Shown in pieces: positions 1 through 7,576 of a stretch of 34,041 nucleotides of DNA. Under the pieces are notes generated by a model. The model did no database searches. It was not told where the DNA came from and saw only the letters and a program-made list of their open reading frames with translations. Origin of the DNA: Candidatus Cloacimonetes bacterium 4572_55 (GTDB lineage: Bacteria; 4572-55); NCBI GenBank assembly GCA_002084765.1, contig NBMB01000026.1, forward strand, positions 1-34,041. The letters are read 5' to 3'. Numbering within the stretch: the first letter of the stretch is position 1; each line of letters opens with the position of its first letter. The position numbers and the translations under genes were made by a program.

Positions 1-120
1 ATTGAGGAACCTCCTGCAGATGAGAAACCCATTGAGGAACCTCCTGCAGATGAGAAACCCATTGAGGAACCTCCTGCAGATGAGAAACCCATTGAGGAAC
101 CTCCCAAGGAAGAGTCAAAG
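1..120 (+). repeat. 30-bp in-frame tandem repeat
   Basis: Positions 1-30, 31-60 and 61-90 are identical. Positions 91-120 keep the first 14 bases of the unit and then diverge. Each unit encodes ten residues. The array reaches the window edge, so the copy number is unknown. Exact identity of the copies suggests recent expansion by slippage or unequal recombination. Confidence 0.95.
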
Positions 121-675
121 ATCGATTGGAAACGGATGTGGAAAACCGCGGACACTCTGAAAAAGAAATCCCTTGATTTCGCGGAAAAGGCAACGGAATT
201 GACTAAGTCCGGGGCAATTGTTCTGAAGAAAAAAGCGGAAGAAGCGGCTGACGCTGTCTCCGATATGACGAAGATCGGAAAACATAAGTTTGATATCGCT
301 ACGCTGAAACGGCGTATTGAGGAATCATACATTGCTTTAGGAAGCGCGGTCTACCACCTGGTTAAAAGCGAGGAAACCGACCAGATTGAGTCCGATGAAA
401 AGGTGAAGGAAATTATCGGTCGGATCGGGCGCCTTTTTAACGATATTACCGTGCATGAGGAAGAGATCGAAAGAATTCATCGGGAAATGGACCCTGATGG
501 CGACGCTGAAGAGGAGACTGTGCAGGAAGATAAAAAGCCAGAGCCTCCCGATCAAGAGGAAAAGTGCCCCTCTCCGCCTCCTGTCGATGAAACGCCGGAC
601 AGCCCTGATGCGTCTCAGGAAAATGAGCCAAAAGTTGATGATGCGAGCAAGGTTGAAGCGAAACCAGAAGCGTAA
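1..675 (+). CDS. Hypothetical protein with decapeptide repeats (5' end outside window)
   Basis: The frame is open from the first base, so the gene starts upstream of the window and the ATG at 136 is internal. Residues 1-40 of the visible part are three exact copies of IEEPPADEKP and one diverged copy (IEEPPKEESK), a proline/acidic stalk-like linker. A helical segment follows (about residues 43-165), rich in Lys, Glu and Ala with heptad-like stretches such as LKKKSLDFAEKATEL and LKRRIEESYIALGSAVYHL. The last 55 residues are again low-complexity acidic/proline. No membrane segment, catalytic motif or known domain is visible. The architecture suggests a structural, coiled-coil or linker protein, but no function can be assigned. 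A hairpin just after the stop (693-722) may be its terminator. Confidence 0.8.
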   Translation: MEEPPADEKPIEEPPADEKPIEEPPADEKPIEEPPKEESKIDWKRMWKTADTLKKKSLDFAEKATELTKSGAIVLKKKAEEAADAVSDMTKIGKHKFDIATLKRRIEESYIALGSAVYHLVKSEETDQIESDEKVKEIIGRIGRLFNDITVHEEEIERIHREMDPDGDAEEETVQEDKKPEPPDQEEKCPSPPPVDETPDSPDASQENEPKVDDASKVEAKPEA

Positions 676-692
676 TTTTTGATTTACTTGCG

Positions 693-722
693 CAAAGGCG
701 CGTTGGATACAGCGCGTCTTTG
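693..722 (+). terminator. Possible terminator hairpin after the first gene
   Basis: The arms 693-702 and 713-722 pair over ten positions with one G-T wobble around a 10-base loop. The stem begins 17 bases after the stop codon. The following sequence is T-rich but not an unbroken T run, so the call is tentative. Confidence 0.45.
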
Positions 723-734
723 ATCTTTATGCTT

Positions 735-746
735 TTCGAGCTCGAA
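735..746. promoter_or_regulatory. 12-bp perfect palindrome upstream of the methyltransferase
   Basis: TTCGAGCTCGAA reads the same on both strands and lies about 40 bases before the methyltransferase start. A perfect TATAAT (765-770) lies between it and the start codon, without a convincing -35 box. It could be an operator of the restriction-modification gene or chance. Confidence 0.25.
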
Positions 747-787
747 TAATAAATAATACATATCTATAATAACATAGTTAATTTAGC

Positions 788-2461
788 ATGAATCAAATCA
801 TATTAGGCGACAACTTAGAAGTCCTCAAGAAAATAGAAAGTGAAACCGTTGATATGGTTTATCTTGACCCGCCATTTTTTTCAAATCGAAATTATGAGGT
901 CATTTGGGGCGATGAGGGAGAAATTCGCAGTTTTCAAGACCGTTGGGCAGGTGGGATTGAACATTATATCGCTTGGCTAAAAGAACGAGTTGAACAAATG
1001 CACCGAGTTTTAAAACCAACAGGCTCCATATTTTTGCATTGTGATTGGCACGCGAATGCTGAGATAAAAGTTGAAATACTGAACAAAATTTTTGGATATA
1101 GTAATTTTCGGGGTGAAATTATTTGGAAAAGACATAATGCGCATAATGATGCAAAGAAAAAAATTGCTGTTTTAACGGACACAATTTGGTATTATTCAAA
1201 ATCAAAAAAATGTATATATAATCCTATTTATGGTAAATATGATGAAAAATATATAAAGAAATTTTACAAACATAAAGATAATAAAGGCTGTTTTGCATTA
1301 GATAACTTAGCAAAACCAGATAACAAAGGATACAGATACGAATATAAAGGATATAAACCACCATCAAATGGATGGCGATGCCCAATTGAAACCATGACAA
1401 AATGGGATAGAGAAGGATTAATTCATTTTCCTAAAAATAAAAAGCACCGATTAAGATTTAAAAGGTATTTAAATAAAAATAAAGGTGTTTTATTAGGCAA
1501 CATCTGGACGGATGTAACTAATATTTCCTCACATTCTAAAGAGCGCATCGGCTATCCAACCCAAAAACCTGAGAAATTATTAGAGCGTATCATTACAATG
1601 TCCACAAACGAAAACGACTTGATTTTAGATCCTTTTGTTGGCGGTGGAACAACTATCATAGTTGCTGAACAACAAAAAAGAAAATGGATAGGAATAGATC
1701 AATCCGTGCAAGCCATAAAAATAACAGATTTGAGATTACAAAAGGACTTAAATTTATTTTCACAACCTTATACAGTTCAACTTCATAAATATGATTATGA
1801 CGAGCTTCGCAATAAGAAGGCATTCGAATTTGAAACATGGATAATTGAACAATTTGGCGGAATACCAAACAAAAAGCAACGTGGTGATTTTGGAATAGAC
1901 GGAAAAACAAAGGAAAATATACCAATTCAAGTAAAACGAAGCGATAGTATTGGCAGAAATGTCATTGATAATTTTAAATCGGCAATAGAAAGATTTGACA
2001 AAACATTGTATAATAAAAATATAGCCGATAAAAAAACGATAGGATTTATCATTGCATTTAGTTTTGGTCGCGGCGCAATTGCAGAGGTCGCTAGGCTAAA
2101 AAATAAGGAAAATATAATTATTGAATTAATTCCTGTTTCAAAGGTAGTTCCAATAGCTCTGAAGCCGAAATTAACCGTTATTTTTAATGATTTAGGTGCA
2201 GATAAAAAGAATTTACGAATAATAGAATTCATAGCGCAAGCTGAAAGTAAAAGCGGTATTGAGTTTTTTGCATGGGATTTTAAATATAACAAAGAAAAAG
2301 GATTTAATCCGTTAGTACTTCTCGATAAAAAAGGAAAACAAACACAAAAATTTAGAGCGGGTTCACACGAGATAGCAGTCAAAGTGATTGACAACGAAGG
2401 TTTGGAAAATATTGAAATAATTAATTTACAAATAAATGGAAAAACCAAACAAACGAGTTGA
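788..2461 (+). CDS. Fused beta-class DNA adenine methyltransferase / Mrr-like endonuclease
   Basis: The N-terminal half is an AdoMet-dependent DNA methyltransferase. The catalytic DPPF motif is at residues 27-30 and the AdoMet-binding DPFVGGGTT at 281-289. This order (motif IV before motif I) is the beta class, and DPPF favours N6-adenine methylation. The target-recognition region lies between them. From about residue 345 a PD-(D/E)XK nuclease of the Mrr type follows: E349, GDFGIDG with D367 and D370, then QVK at 381-383. The last 90 residues resemble an Ig/PKD-like beta sandwich (RAGSHEIAVKVIDNEGLENI). Modification and cleavage would thus reside in one polypeptide. The gene is visibly richer in A/T than its neighbours, suggesting acquisition by transfer. 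There is no clear Shine-Dalgarno sequence. The target sequence cannot be read from the protein. Confidence 0.88.
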   Translation: MNQIILGDNLEVLKKIESETVDMVYLDPPFFSNRNYEVIWGDEGEIRSFQDRWAGGIEHYIAWLKERVEQMHRVLKPTGSIFLHCDWHANAEIKVEILNKIFGYSNFRGEIIWKRHNAHNDAKKKIAVLTDTIWYYSKSKKCIYNPIYGKYDEKYIKKFYKHKDNKGCFALDNLAKPDNKGYRYEYKGYKPPSNGWRCPIETMTKWDREGLIHFPKNKKHRLRFKRYLNKNKGVLLGNIWTDVTNISSHSKERIGYPTQKPEKLLERIITMSTNENDLILDPFVGGGTTIIVAEQQKRKWIGIDQSVQAIKITDLRLQKDLNLFSQPYTVQLHKYDYDELRNKKAFEFETWIIEQFGGIPNKKQRGDFGIDGKTKENIPIQVKRSDSIGRNVIDNFKSAIERFDKTLYNKNIADKKTIGFIIAFSFGRGAIAEVARLKNKENIIIELIPVSKVVPIALKPKLTVIFNDLGADKKNLRIIEFIAQAESKSGIEFFAWDFKYNKEKGFNPLVLLDKKGKQTQKFRAGSHEIAVKVIDNEGLENIEIINLQINGKTKQTS

Positions 2462-2474
2462 TAAGAAAACGAAT

Positions 2475-2798
2475 ATGCTTTATACCTCCGATACATCGCG
2501 GCAAATCGAAAATATAGCCAACTTACTGGCAGATGAGTTGAATCCTGAGCGGATCATCTTGTTCGGCTCTTATGCCTGGGGCGTTCCGGCTAAAGACAGC
2601 GACTTAGATTTGTTGGTCATTGTGCCGGAAAGCGATTTGAAACCCACCCGGCGGGCAATTAAAGCCCATCGATGTCTTATCGGGATACCTGTTGCCGTGG
2701 ATATACTGGTTCGTACAAAGGCGGAAGTCGAGCGGGCTAAAACCATTCCATCTTCATTAATTAAAAAAATTGTTGAAAAGGGAAAGATTATTTTTTGA
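2475..2798 (+). CDS. Minimal nucleotidyltransferase, MntA-type antitoxin
   Basis: This 107-residue protein carries the nucleotidyltransferase signature GS-x10-D-x-D: G31, S32, D43, D45 in LFGSYAWGVPAKDSDLD, with a further Asp in AVDILV. Proteins of this size and motif are the MNT partners of HEPN toxins; in characterised MntA/HepT pairs the MNT protein AMPylates and neutralises the HEPN RNase. The start at 2475 places about 28 residues before LFGS, as is usual. An upstream in-frame ATG at 2436 would overlap the methyltransferase by 26 bases and is less likely. The downstream HEPN frame begins inside this gene's stop codon, the usual coupled arrangement, but it is broken, so this looks like an orphaned antitoxin. 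Aminoglycoside-type nucleotidyltransferase activity is a less likely alternative. Confidence 0.85.
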   Translation: MLYTSDTSRQIENIANLLADELNPERIILFGSYAWGVPAKDSDLDLLVIVPESDLKPTRRAIKAHRCLIGIPVAVDILVRTKAEVERAKTIPSSLIKKIVEKGKIIF

Positions 2799-3108
2799 AT
2801 GAAAATAAGAGACAATTTGTCAAAAATTGGTTGAAGAAGGCTCTTCATGACCTTAACGCAGCTAAAAAGCTGGCTGATGGCGATGACCCTTATTTCGAAA
2901 ACTGATTATTACAGCATCGTATATAGAAAAAGACTTTTGCAATTATCAGGATGAAGCTACCTTGCTCACACCTTACGCAACAGCATATCGTTACCCGGAA
3001 GAAGACTGGAATGAGCCAGATAAAGATGAAATTAGTGATGCAATTGCAGGTGCAGAGAAATTATACTCATTTACACTGTCTGTTTTACCAAAAAAAGTGC
3101 ATCCATGA
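2795..3108 (+). pseudogene. HEPN-domain toxin gene (HepT-like), internally deleted
   Basis: The reading frame opens with TTG at 2795, overlapping the MNT stop. It encodes a typical HEPN N-terminus (FVKNWLKKALHDLNAAKKLADG) and stops at 2903-2905 after 36 residues. A second, shifted frame from about 2908 to 3108 encodes the typical HEPN C-terminus (DEATLLTPYATAYRYPEEDW, then DAIAGAEKLYSF). The middle, which in intact proteins carries the FHAQQAAEK-like helix and the catalytic R-x4-6-H motif, is absent. Intact relatives have roughly 125-135 residues, so about 40-60 residues are lost along with the frame. The toxin should be inactive. The two halves match one family in the right order, which makes the interpretation strong. 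Confidence 0.82.
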
Positions 3109-3986
3109 GTCGATCATTCCTGGAAATATCACAAAGAATATTTTACTCATTGCCACATCAATGGATTTCCGTCTCCGTTATTATCCCGACTTATAACCGG
3201 GTGGTCATGCTCCAAGAGGCGATAACGTCCGTATTGGAACAAACTTACACTGATTTTGAATTGATCGTAGTGGACGACGGTTCCACTGACGAAACTCAAG
3301 AAGTGCTTCGGCAATACGCGGATCGGCTTATTTACCTGCGTCACGATGAGAATCAGGGCGTCAGCGCGGCTCGAAATCGGGGAATTCGGTCCGCACGGGG
3401 CGAATGGATCGCGTTTCTGGACTCCGACGACCTGTGGCGACCGGAAAAGCTGGAGATACAGATCGCATTTTTCGATAAAACTCCGGACGCTCATATCTGT
3501 CAGACAGAGGAAATTTGGGTTCGTCGAGGCAAGCGGGTCAATCCGAAAAAAATCCATCGCAAATATTCAGGGGATGTCTTCCGTCATTGCCTGCCCCTGT
3601 GCATTGTCAGCCCCTCCGCGGTGATGATTCGTCGGAAATTACTGGATGAGGTCAGACTATTCGACGAATCGTTACCCGCGTGCGAGGATTACGATCTGTG
3701 GTTGCGGATCAGCAAAAAGTATCCCATCTATCTGATAAATCAACCGCTTATCGTCAAACGTGGCGGACATTCTGACCAATTATCCGGAAAATATTGGGGA
3801 ATGGATCGCTTTCGAGTGCAATCTATCGCCAACTTGCTGAAAAATAACGACCTATCCGATGAGCAATACCAGCTCGCAGTATCGGAACTTCATCGGAAAT
3901 GCGGTATCCTGATTCAGGGATTTCGGAAGCGAAAAAAATTTGAAGACGCGGAAAAATATCAAATCATAAAGGAGAAATATGGCTGA
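3105..3986 (+). CDS. Family 2 glycosyltransferase
   Basis: This is a GT-A fold glycosyltransferase. SVIIPTYNR opens the nucleotide-binding domain, followed by VVDDGSTDET, AARNRGIRSARGEWIAFLDSDD with the metal-binding D-x-D, and a late ACEDYDLWLRI segment that usually holds the acceptor-side catalytic acid. Such enzymes move a sugar from a nucleotide sugar to a glycan or lipid acceptor; the substrate cannot be read here. About 20 atypical residues precede SVIIPTYNR when the ATG at 3105 is used. That ATG overlaps the broken HEPN frame's stop, so the true start may be later (for example TTG at 3150) or the original 5' end may have been replaced. No membrane segments are seen. Its end overlaps the ParB-like gene by 8 bases, suggesting co-transcription. 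Confidence 0.85.
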   Translation: MSRSFLEISQRIFYSLPHQWISVSVIIPTYNRVVMLQEAITSVLEQTYTDFELIVVDDGSTDETQEVLRQYADRLIYLRHDENQGVSAARNRGIRSARGEWIAFLDSDDLWRPEKLEIQIAFFDKTPDAHICQTEEIWVRRGKRVNPKKIHRKYSGDVFRHCLPLCIVSPSAVMIRRKLLDEVRLFDESLPACEDYDLWLRISKKYPIYLINQPLIVKRGGHSDQLSGKYWGMDRFRVQSIANLLKNNDLSDEQYQLAVSELHRKCGILIQGFRKRKKFEDAEKYQIIKEKYG

Positions 3987-4965
3987 TCATCTGACATTTC
4001 GAGACATGCCGTTAGACGAAATTGATCGAAACGACCGAACCTATGCAATTCGATTTCCCTTTTTGACTGAGAAATCTGAAAAATGGCACTCGCTCACTTC
4101 ATCGATTCGGCAGGTCGGATTGCTGCATCCACCGTTAATTCAAAAAAAAAGGAATGGTTTATTTCGGATAATAGACGGATTTTGTCGCCTGAAATCCGCG
4201 CAATTTCTTGAATTCATCGACCTTCCCGTCGCGATTCTGCCGGCAGAAATCGACGCCTGGCAATGTTGGAAAGCAGTTGTTCATTCTCGCCAATTTGGAC
4301 AGCCCATGAACGATGTGGAGATCGGCGTTTTACTGCGCAAAATAAAATCTGGATTTGAGTTGACTCACAAGGAGTTATGCCGACAAGTCACGTCCCGATT
4401 CGGAATGGAGATATCGCCGAAATTCGCTCGGGAACTGATAGCGTTAGCCGATCTTCCGAACCCGTGCCGGGAGCTGGTCACACGGGAGTCCTTACCCCTG
4501 AAGACCGCCAGACTTTTCTCGCTTTTCGAGACAGATGACCAGGTCAGACTTGTCCGATTTTTTGACATCTTTCGATTTGGGCGCAACAAAATACGTGAGC
4601 TACTGATTTTTATAGAAGAAATTTGCCGACGGGACGAAATTTTGGTCCCTGACTTGTTAGACCAGATAGAAAAACCCGCGACAGAAGAGACGCGCTCCCT
4701 TCCGCAACTCGCTGAGTCAGTCAGAAAAAAAATTCATAGGATGCGTTTCCCGATTTTGAGCCGTCACCGAGAGAGATTTGACGGGTTTCACAGCTCTCTC
4801 AAGCTCCCTCCATGGATCCGTCTTGCCGCTGCTCCCCATTTTGAAAACAATTATTTGGAAACCCGATTTCGTTTTAGTAGCCGGAAAGAACTGGAAGCCA
4901 TCCTCAAAAAATTGGAGGAAATACGCCGCCATCCCAATCTTGAAATGATGCTGGAGTCGATCTGA
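3979..4965 (+). CDS. ParB-like protein (ParB N-terminal and helix-turn-helix regions)
   Basis: The start is fixed by AAAGGAG at 3968-3974, four bases before the ATG. Residues about 10-95 resemble the ParB/Spo0J N-terminal domain: a segment like box I (SIRQVGLLHPPLIQ) and a box II region (IIDGFCRLKSAQFLEF). Box II keeps the glycine and one arginine, but the canonical G-E-R-R reads G-F-C-R, so CTP binding or hydrolysis may be altered. Residues about 110-220 match the helical DNA-binding part of ParB/KorB proteins (HKELCRQVTSRFGMEISPKFARELIALADLP). The C-terminal 90 residues are basic and unrecognised. There is no ParA gene nearby, so a plasmid or chromosome partition role is unlikely. It lies 2 bases before the SPL-like gene, suggesting a shared task, perhaps DNA-associated. 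Confidence 0.75.
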   Translation: MADHLTFRDMPLDEIDRNDRTYAIRFPFLTEKSEKWHSLTSSIRQVGLLHPPLIQKKRNGLFRIIDGFCRLKSAQFLEFIDLPVAILPAEIDAWQCWKAVVHSRQFGQPMNDVEIGVLLRKIKSGFELTHKELCRQVTSRFGMEISPKFARELIALADLPNPCRELVTRESLPLKTARLFSLFETDDQVRLVRFFDIFRFGRNKIRELLIFIEEICRRDEILVPDLLDQIEKPATEETRSLPQLAESVRKKIHRMRFPILSRHRERFDGFHSSLKLPPWIRLAAAPHFENNYLETRFRFSSRKELEAILKKLEEIRRHPNLEMMLESI

Positions 4966-4967
4966 CC

Positions 4968-6086
4968 ATGAGTTTTGTCCGATTTTATCCCAAACGTATT
5001 TACATCGAACGCTCGATGAGAGATCACCCCACAGTTGAGACGGTTCTGAACAATCGACCTCAAGCCGAAGCGATTTATGTTGACGATCCAGACACGATTC
5101 GCATCAATACTCCCTCCGGTGTGAACCCCATCACGTATCGCAAAAAGTTGTTGCTATTGCGGCGGCAGAAGGGATCGTTTTTCAAAAAATGTCCGGGAAT
5201 ACATGATACGATTTGTTGCAATTATTACATCTTGAACTGGGCGAATGATTGCCATCTGGATTGCAGTTATTGTTTTTTACAAAGCTATTTAAATCATTCT
5301 GTGGCGAAAATTTACGTAAATACCGAGGATATGCTGACCGAATTGGATCATGTTTTCAAAAAAAATCCGCGCTCCAATTATCGAGTGGGCACGGGAGAAT
5401 ATGCAGACAGCCTTGGCTGGGACGACATGACGCATTTATCGGATACTCTTGTTCCTTTTTTTGCCCACTATCCCAATGCATTATTGGAACTGAAGACCAA
5501 ATCGGACCAAATCGACCGGCTGATCCGTTTGAATTCCGTGGGAAATACCGTTGTATCCTGGTCGGTAAATCCGCCAAAAATTATCCGAGAGGAAGAGCAT
5601 AAAACCGCGTCTCTGGCACATCGACTGCGCGCCGCCAGGCGATGCGCGGAAAAGGGGTATAAAATCGCCTTCCACTTTGATCCCATGATCCATTATTTAG
5701 AGTGGGAGACGGGATATAAATCGGTTGTGGATCAGATATTCGATACGATTCCGATCCGACAGATCGCCTGGATCAGCATCGGGGCTTTTCGTTTCCATCC
5801 TTTACTAAAAGAGATTGTCCGGACGCGGTTTCCAAAAAGCAAAATTTTTTTGGGAGAATTCATACCGGCAGATCATGACAAAATGCGCTATTTCAAGCCT
5901 ATTCGGGTGCAGATGTATCAAAAAATTCGACAATGGATCGCGGATCGTGATCCGAATATATTCAATCATCTATGTATGGAAACCGAAGATGTTTGGCAGA
6001 AAATTTATGGCTTTTCACCGGGTTGCTCGGCGGATTTGAACCGCATGTTCGATAATCGGGGAATCTTATTCACACAAAATTCTTGA
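4968..6086 (+). CDS. Spore-photoproduct-lyase-like radical SAM protein
   Basis: The radical SAM cluster motif C-x3-C-x2-C is at C95, C99 and C102 (CHLDCSYCFLQ). The wider sequence follows the SPL (SplB) family: the GTGEYADSLGWDDMTH segment, VSWSVNP, RAARRCAEKGYKIAFHFDPM and the late FKPIR stretch. In Bacillus SplB the hydrogen-donor Cys141 lies in a segment aligning with GTGEYADS; here that place is taken by E144 (alignment from memory). The enzyme is therefore probably not a classical thymine-dimer spore photoproduct lyase but an SPL-like member of unknown substrate. No sporulation genes are in the window. It is separated by 2 bases from the ParB-like gene. A DNA repair or nucleotide-modifying role is possible but inferred. 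Confidence 0.85.
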   Translation: MSFVRFYPKRIYIERSMRDHPTVETVLNNRPQAEAIYVDDPDTIRINTPSGVNPITYRKKLLLLRRQKGSFFKKCPGIHDTICCNYYILNWANDCHLDCSYCFLQSYLNHSVAKIYVNTEDMLTELDHVFKKNPRSNYRVGTGEYADSLGWDDMTHLSDTLVPFFAHYPNALLELKTKSDQIDRLIRLNSVGNTVVSWSVNPPKIIREEEHKTASLAHRLRAARRCAEKGYKIAFHFDPMIHYLEWETGYKSVVDQIFDTIPIRQIAWISIGAFRFHPLLKEIVRTRFPKSKIFLGEFIPADHDKMRYFKPIRVQMYQKIRQWIADRDPNIFNHLCMETEDVWQKIYGFSPGCSADLNRMFDNRGILFTQNS

Positions 6087-6110
6087 CAAAATCAGTTTAA
6101 GCTGTATCTT
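6083..6110 (+). promoter_or_regulatory. Candidate sigma70-type promoter for ffh
   Basis: TTGACA at 6083-6088 and TATCTT at 6105-6110 are separated by 16 bases, about 70 bases before the ffh start. The -35 box overlaps the stop codon of the preceding gene. Confidence 0.5.
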
Positions 6111-6181
6111 TTTGAGTCTATAGTTTTTTTGAAATTTAAAATTGAGCCGGGATTATTACCGGAATTATCAAAGGTCTACGC

Positions 6182-7510
6182 ATGTTTGGAGAACTTACCG
6201 AAAAATTAAATTCAATTTTTAAGCATTTGAAGGGGCGGGGAAAACTCAACAAAAAAAATATTGAGGAAGCCTTAAAAGCGATTCGTCGCGCCCTGTTGGA
6301 AGCTGACGTGAACTATCGGGTTACGAAAAAGTTTGTCAACCAGGTCAAGGAACGGGCTGTTGGTCAGGAGGTTTTAAAGAGCATCACTCCCGGTCAGATG
6401 GTTGTCAAAATTGTCCATGACGAATTGATTTCCTTGCTTGGACAGGAGACAAAGGATATCAAGATGGCTTCTCAACCTCCGACAATTATCATGATGGTTG
6501 GTCTGCAAGGATCTGGCAAGACCACAATGGCAGGCAAGCTGGCGCGATATTTCAAATCAAAAGGAAAGTTGCCCTTTATGATCGCGGGAGACGTTTATCG
6601 CCCCGCGGCGATTGATCAATTGCAGATTCTCGGCAAATCAATCGATGTGCCGGTCTTTACAATCAGCGGCTCAAAGAATGTGGTCAAAATTTGCCAAAAA
6701 GGCATTGCCGATGCGCGGCGTCAGGGTCGGAATATCGTATTTATCGACACTGCGGGCAGACTGCATATCGACGAAAAAATGATGGACGAAGTTTCCCGTG
6801 TGAAAAAGGCTGTAAACCCGCATGAGATTCTGTTTGTCGCTGATGGCATGACAGGTCAAGACGCGGTGAATACGGCTCGAGAGTTCAACCGGCATCTCGA
6901 ATTTGACGGCGTTTGTCTGACCAAACTGGACGGAGACGCTCGCGGCGGCGCAGCTCTGTCGATCGCTCAGGTTACAAAAAAACCGATCAAATATATCGGC
7001 GTCGGAGAGAGGTTGGACGCTATCGAGTTGTTTCATCCAGACCGAATGGCAAGTCGTATTCTGGGTATGGGCGATATTGTCTCGCTTGTGGAAAAGACAC
7101 AACAGGGTATCGATGAAGAAAAGGCTCGTAAATTAGAAAAAAAGCTACGTAAAGCCGAATTTACTTTTGAAGATTTTCTGGAGCAGTTGGAACAGATCAA
7201 AAACATGGGTCCCCTTAACCAATTGTTGGGCATGATTCCCGGCTTTAATACAGCTATGGCAAAAGGTCTCCAAGTTGATGAAAAGGCTTTCTCGCCGATC
7301 GAGGCGATTATCCAATCCATGACTCTGGAGGAGAGATGCAGACCCCATGTCATTAACGGAAGTCGACGCAAACGGATTGCTCGGGGAAGTGGAACCACAG
7401 TGCAACAGGTAAATCAATTGCTGCGCCAATTTGAAGAGATGAAAAAAATGATGAAGCGGCTGAATAAGTTGTCACCAAACAAGTTATCAAGACTCGGACT
7501 GCCATTTTAG
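6182..7510 (+). CDS. ffh: Signal recognition particle protein Ffh
   Basis: Ffh is the SRP54-type GTPase that binds signal sequences and 4.5S RNA at the ribosome and delivers nascent membrane and secreted proteins to FtsY. The order is the expected one: helical N domain (residues 1-90), G domain with P-loop GLQGSGKTTMAGKLA, DTAGRLHID and TKLDGDARGG, then the M domain (about 300-442) with GMIPGF and the RNA-binding region SRRKRIARGSGTTVQQVNQL. At 442 residues it has normal length. The ATG at 6182 follows AAGG with a short spacing. The gene most often sits next to rpsP in bacteria; here an unrelated Rpn-family gene separates the two. No terminator is obvious after it. Confidence 0.97.
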   Translation: MFGELTEKLNSIFKHLKGRGKLNKKNIEEALKAIRRALLEADVNYRVTKKFVNQVKERAVGQEVLKSITPGQMVVKIVHDELISLLGQETKDIKMASQPPTIIMMVGLQGSGKTTMAGKLARYFKSKGKLPFMIAGDVYRPAAIDQLQILGKSIDVPVFTISGSKNVVKICQKGIADARRQGRNIVFIDTAGRLHIDEKMMDEVSRVKKAVNPHEILFVADGMTGQDAVNTAREFNRHLEFDGVCLTKLDGDARGGAALSIAQVTKKPIKYIGVGERLDAIELFHPDRMASRILGMGDIVSLVEKTQQGIDEEKARKLEKKLRKAEFTFEDFLEQLEQIKNMGPLNQLLGMIPGFNTAMAKGLQVDEKAFSPIEAIIQSMTLEERCRPHVINGSRRKRIARGSGTTVQQVNQLLRQFEEMKKMMKRLNKLSPNKLSRLGLPF

Positions 7511-7576
7511 CCTACAAAAGTTACCCCGATATGAAACATTCAGCCATAATTATACATCCCAAATTAGGTCATCGAG

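Noticed and set aside
136-675. Separate gene starting at the ATG at 136
   Set aside because: The same frame is open to base 1 and contains the decapeptide repeats, so this ATG is internal.
2951-3196. Independent 81-codon gene after the nucleotidyltransferase
   Set aside because: It lies in a different frame from the HEPN remnant and its translation resembles no protein; the HEPN reading is far better supported.
3979-4965. True chromosome partition ParB with parS sites
   Set aside because: No ParA gene is present, the G-E-R-R box is altered and no parS-like 16-bp palindrome was seen nearby.
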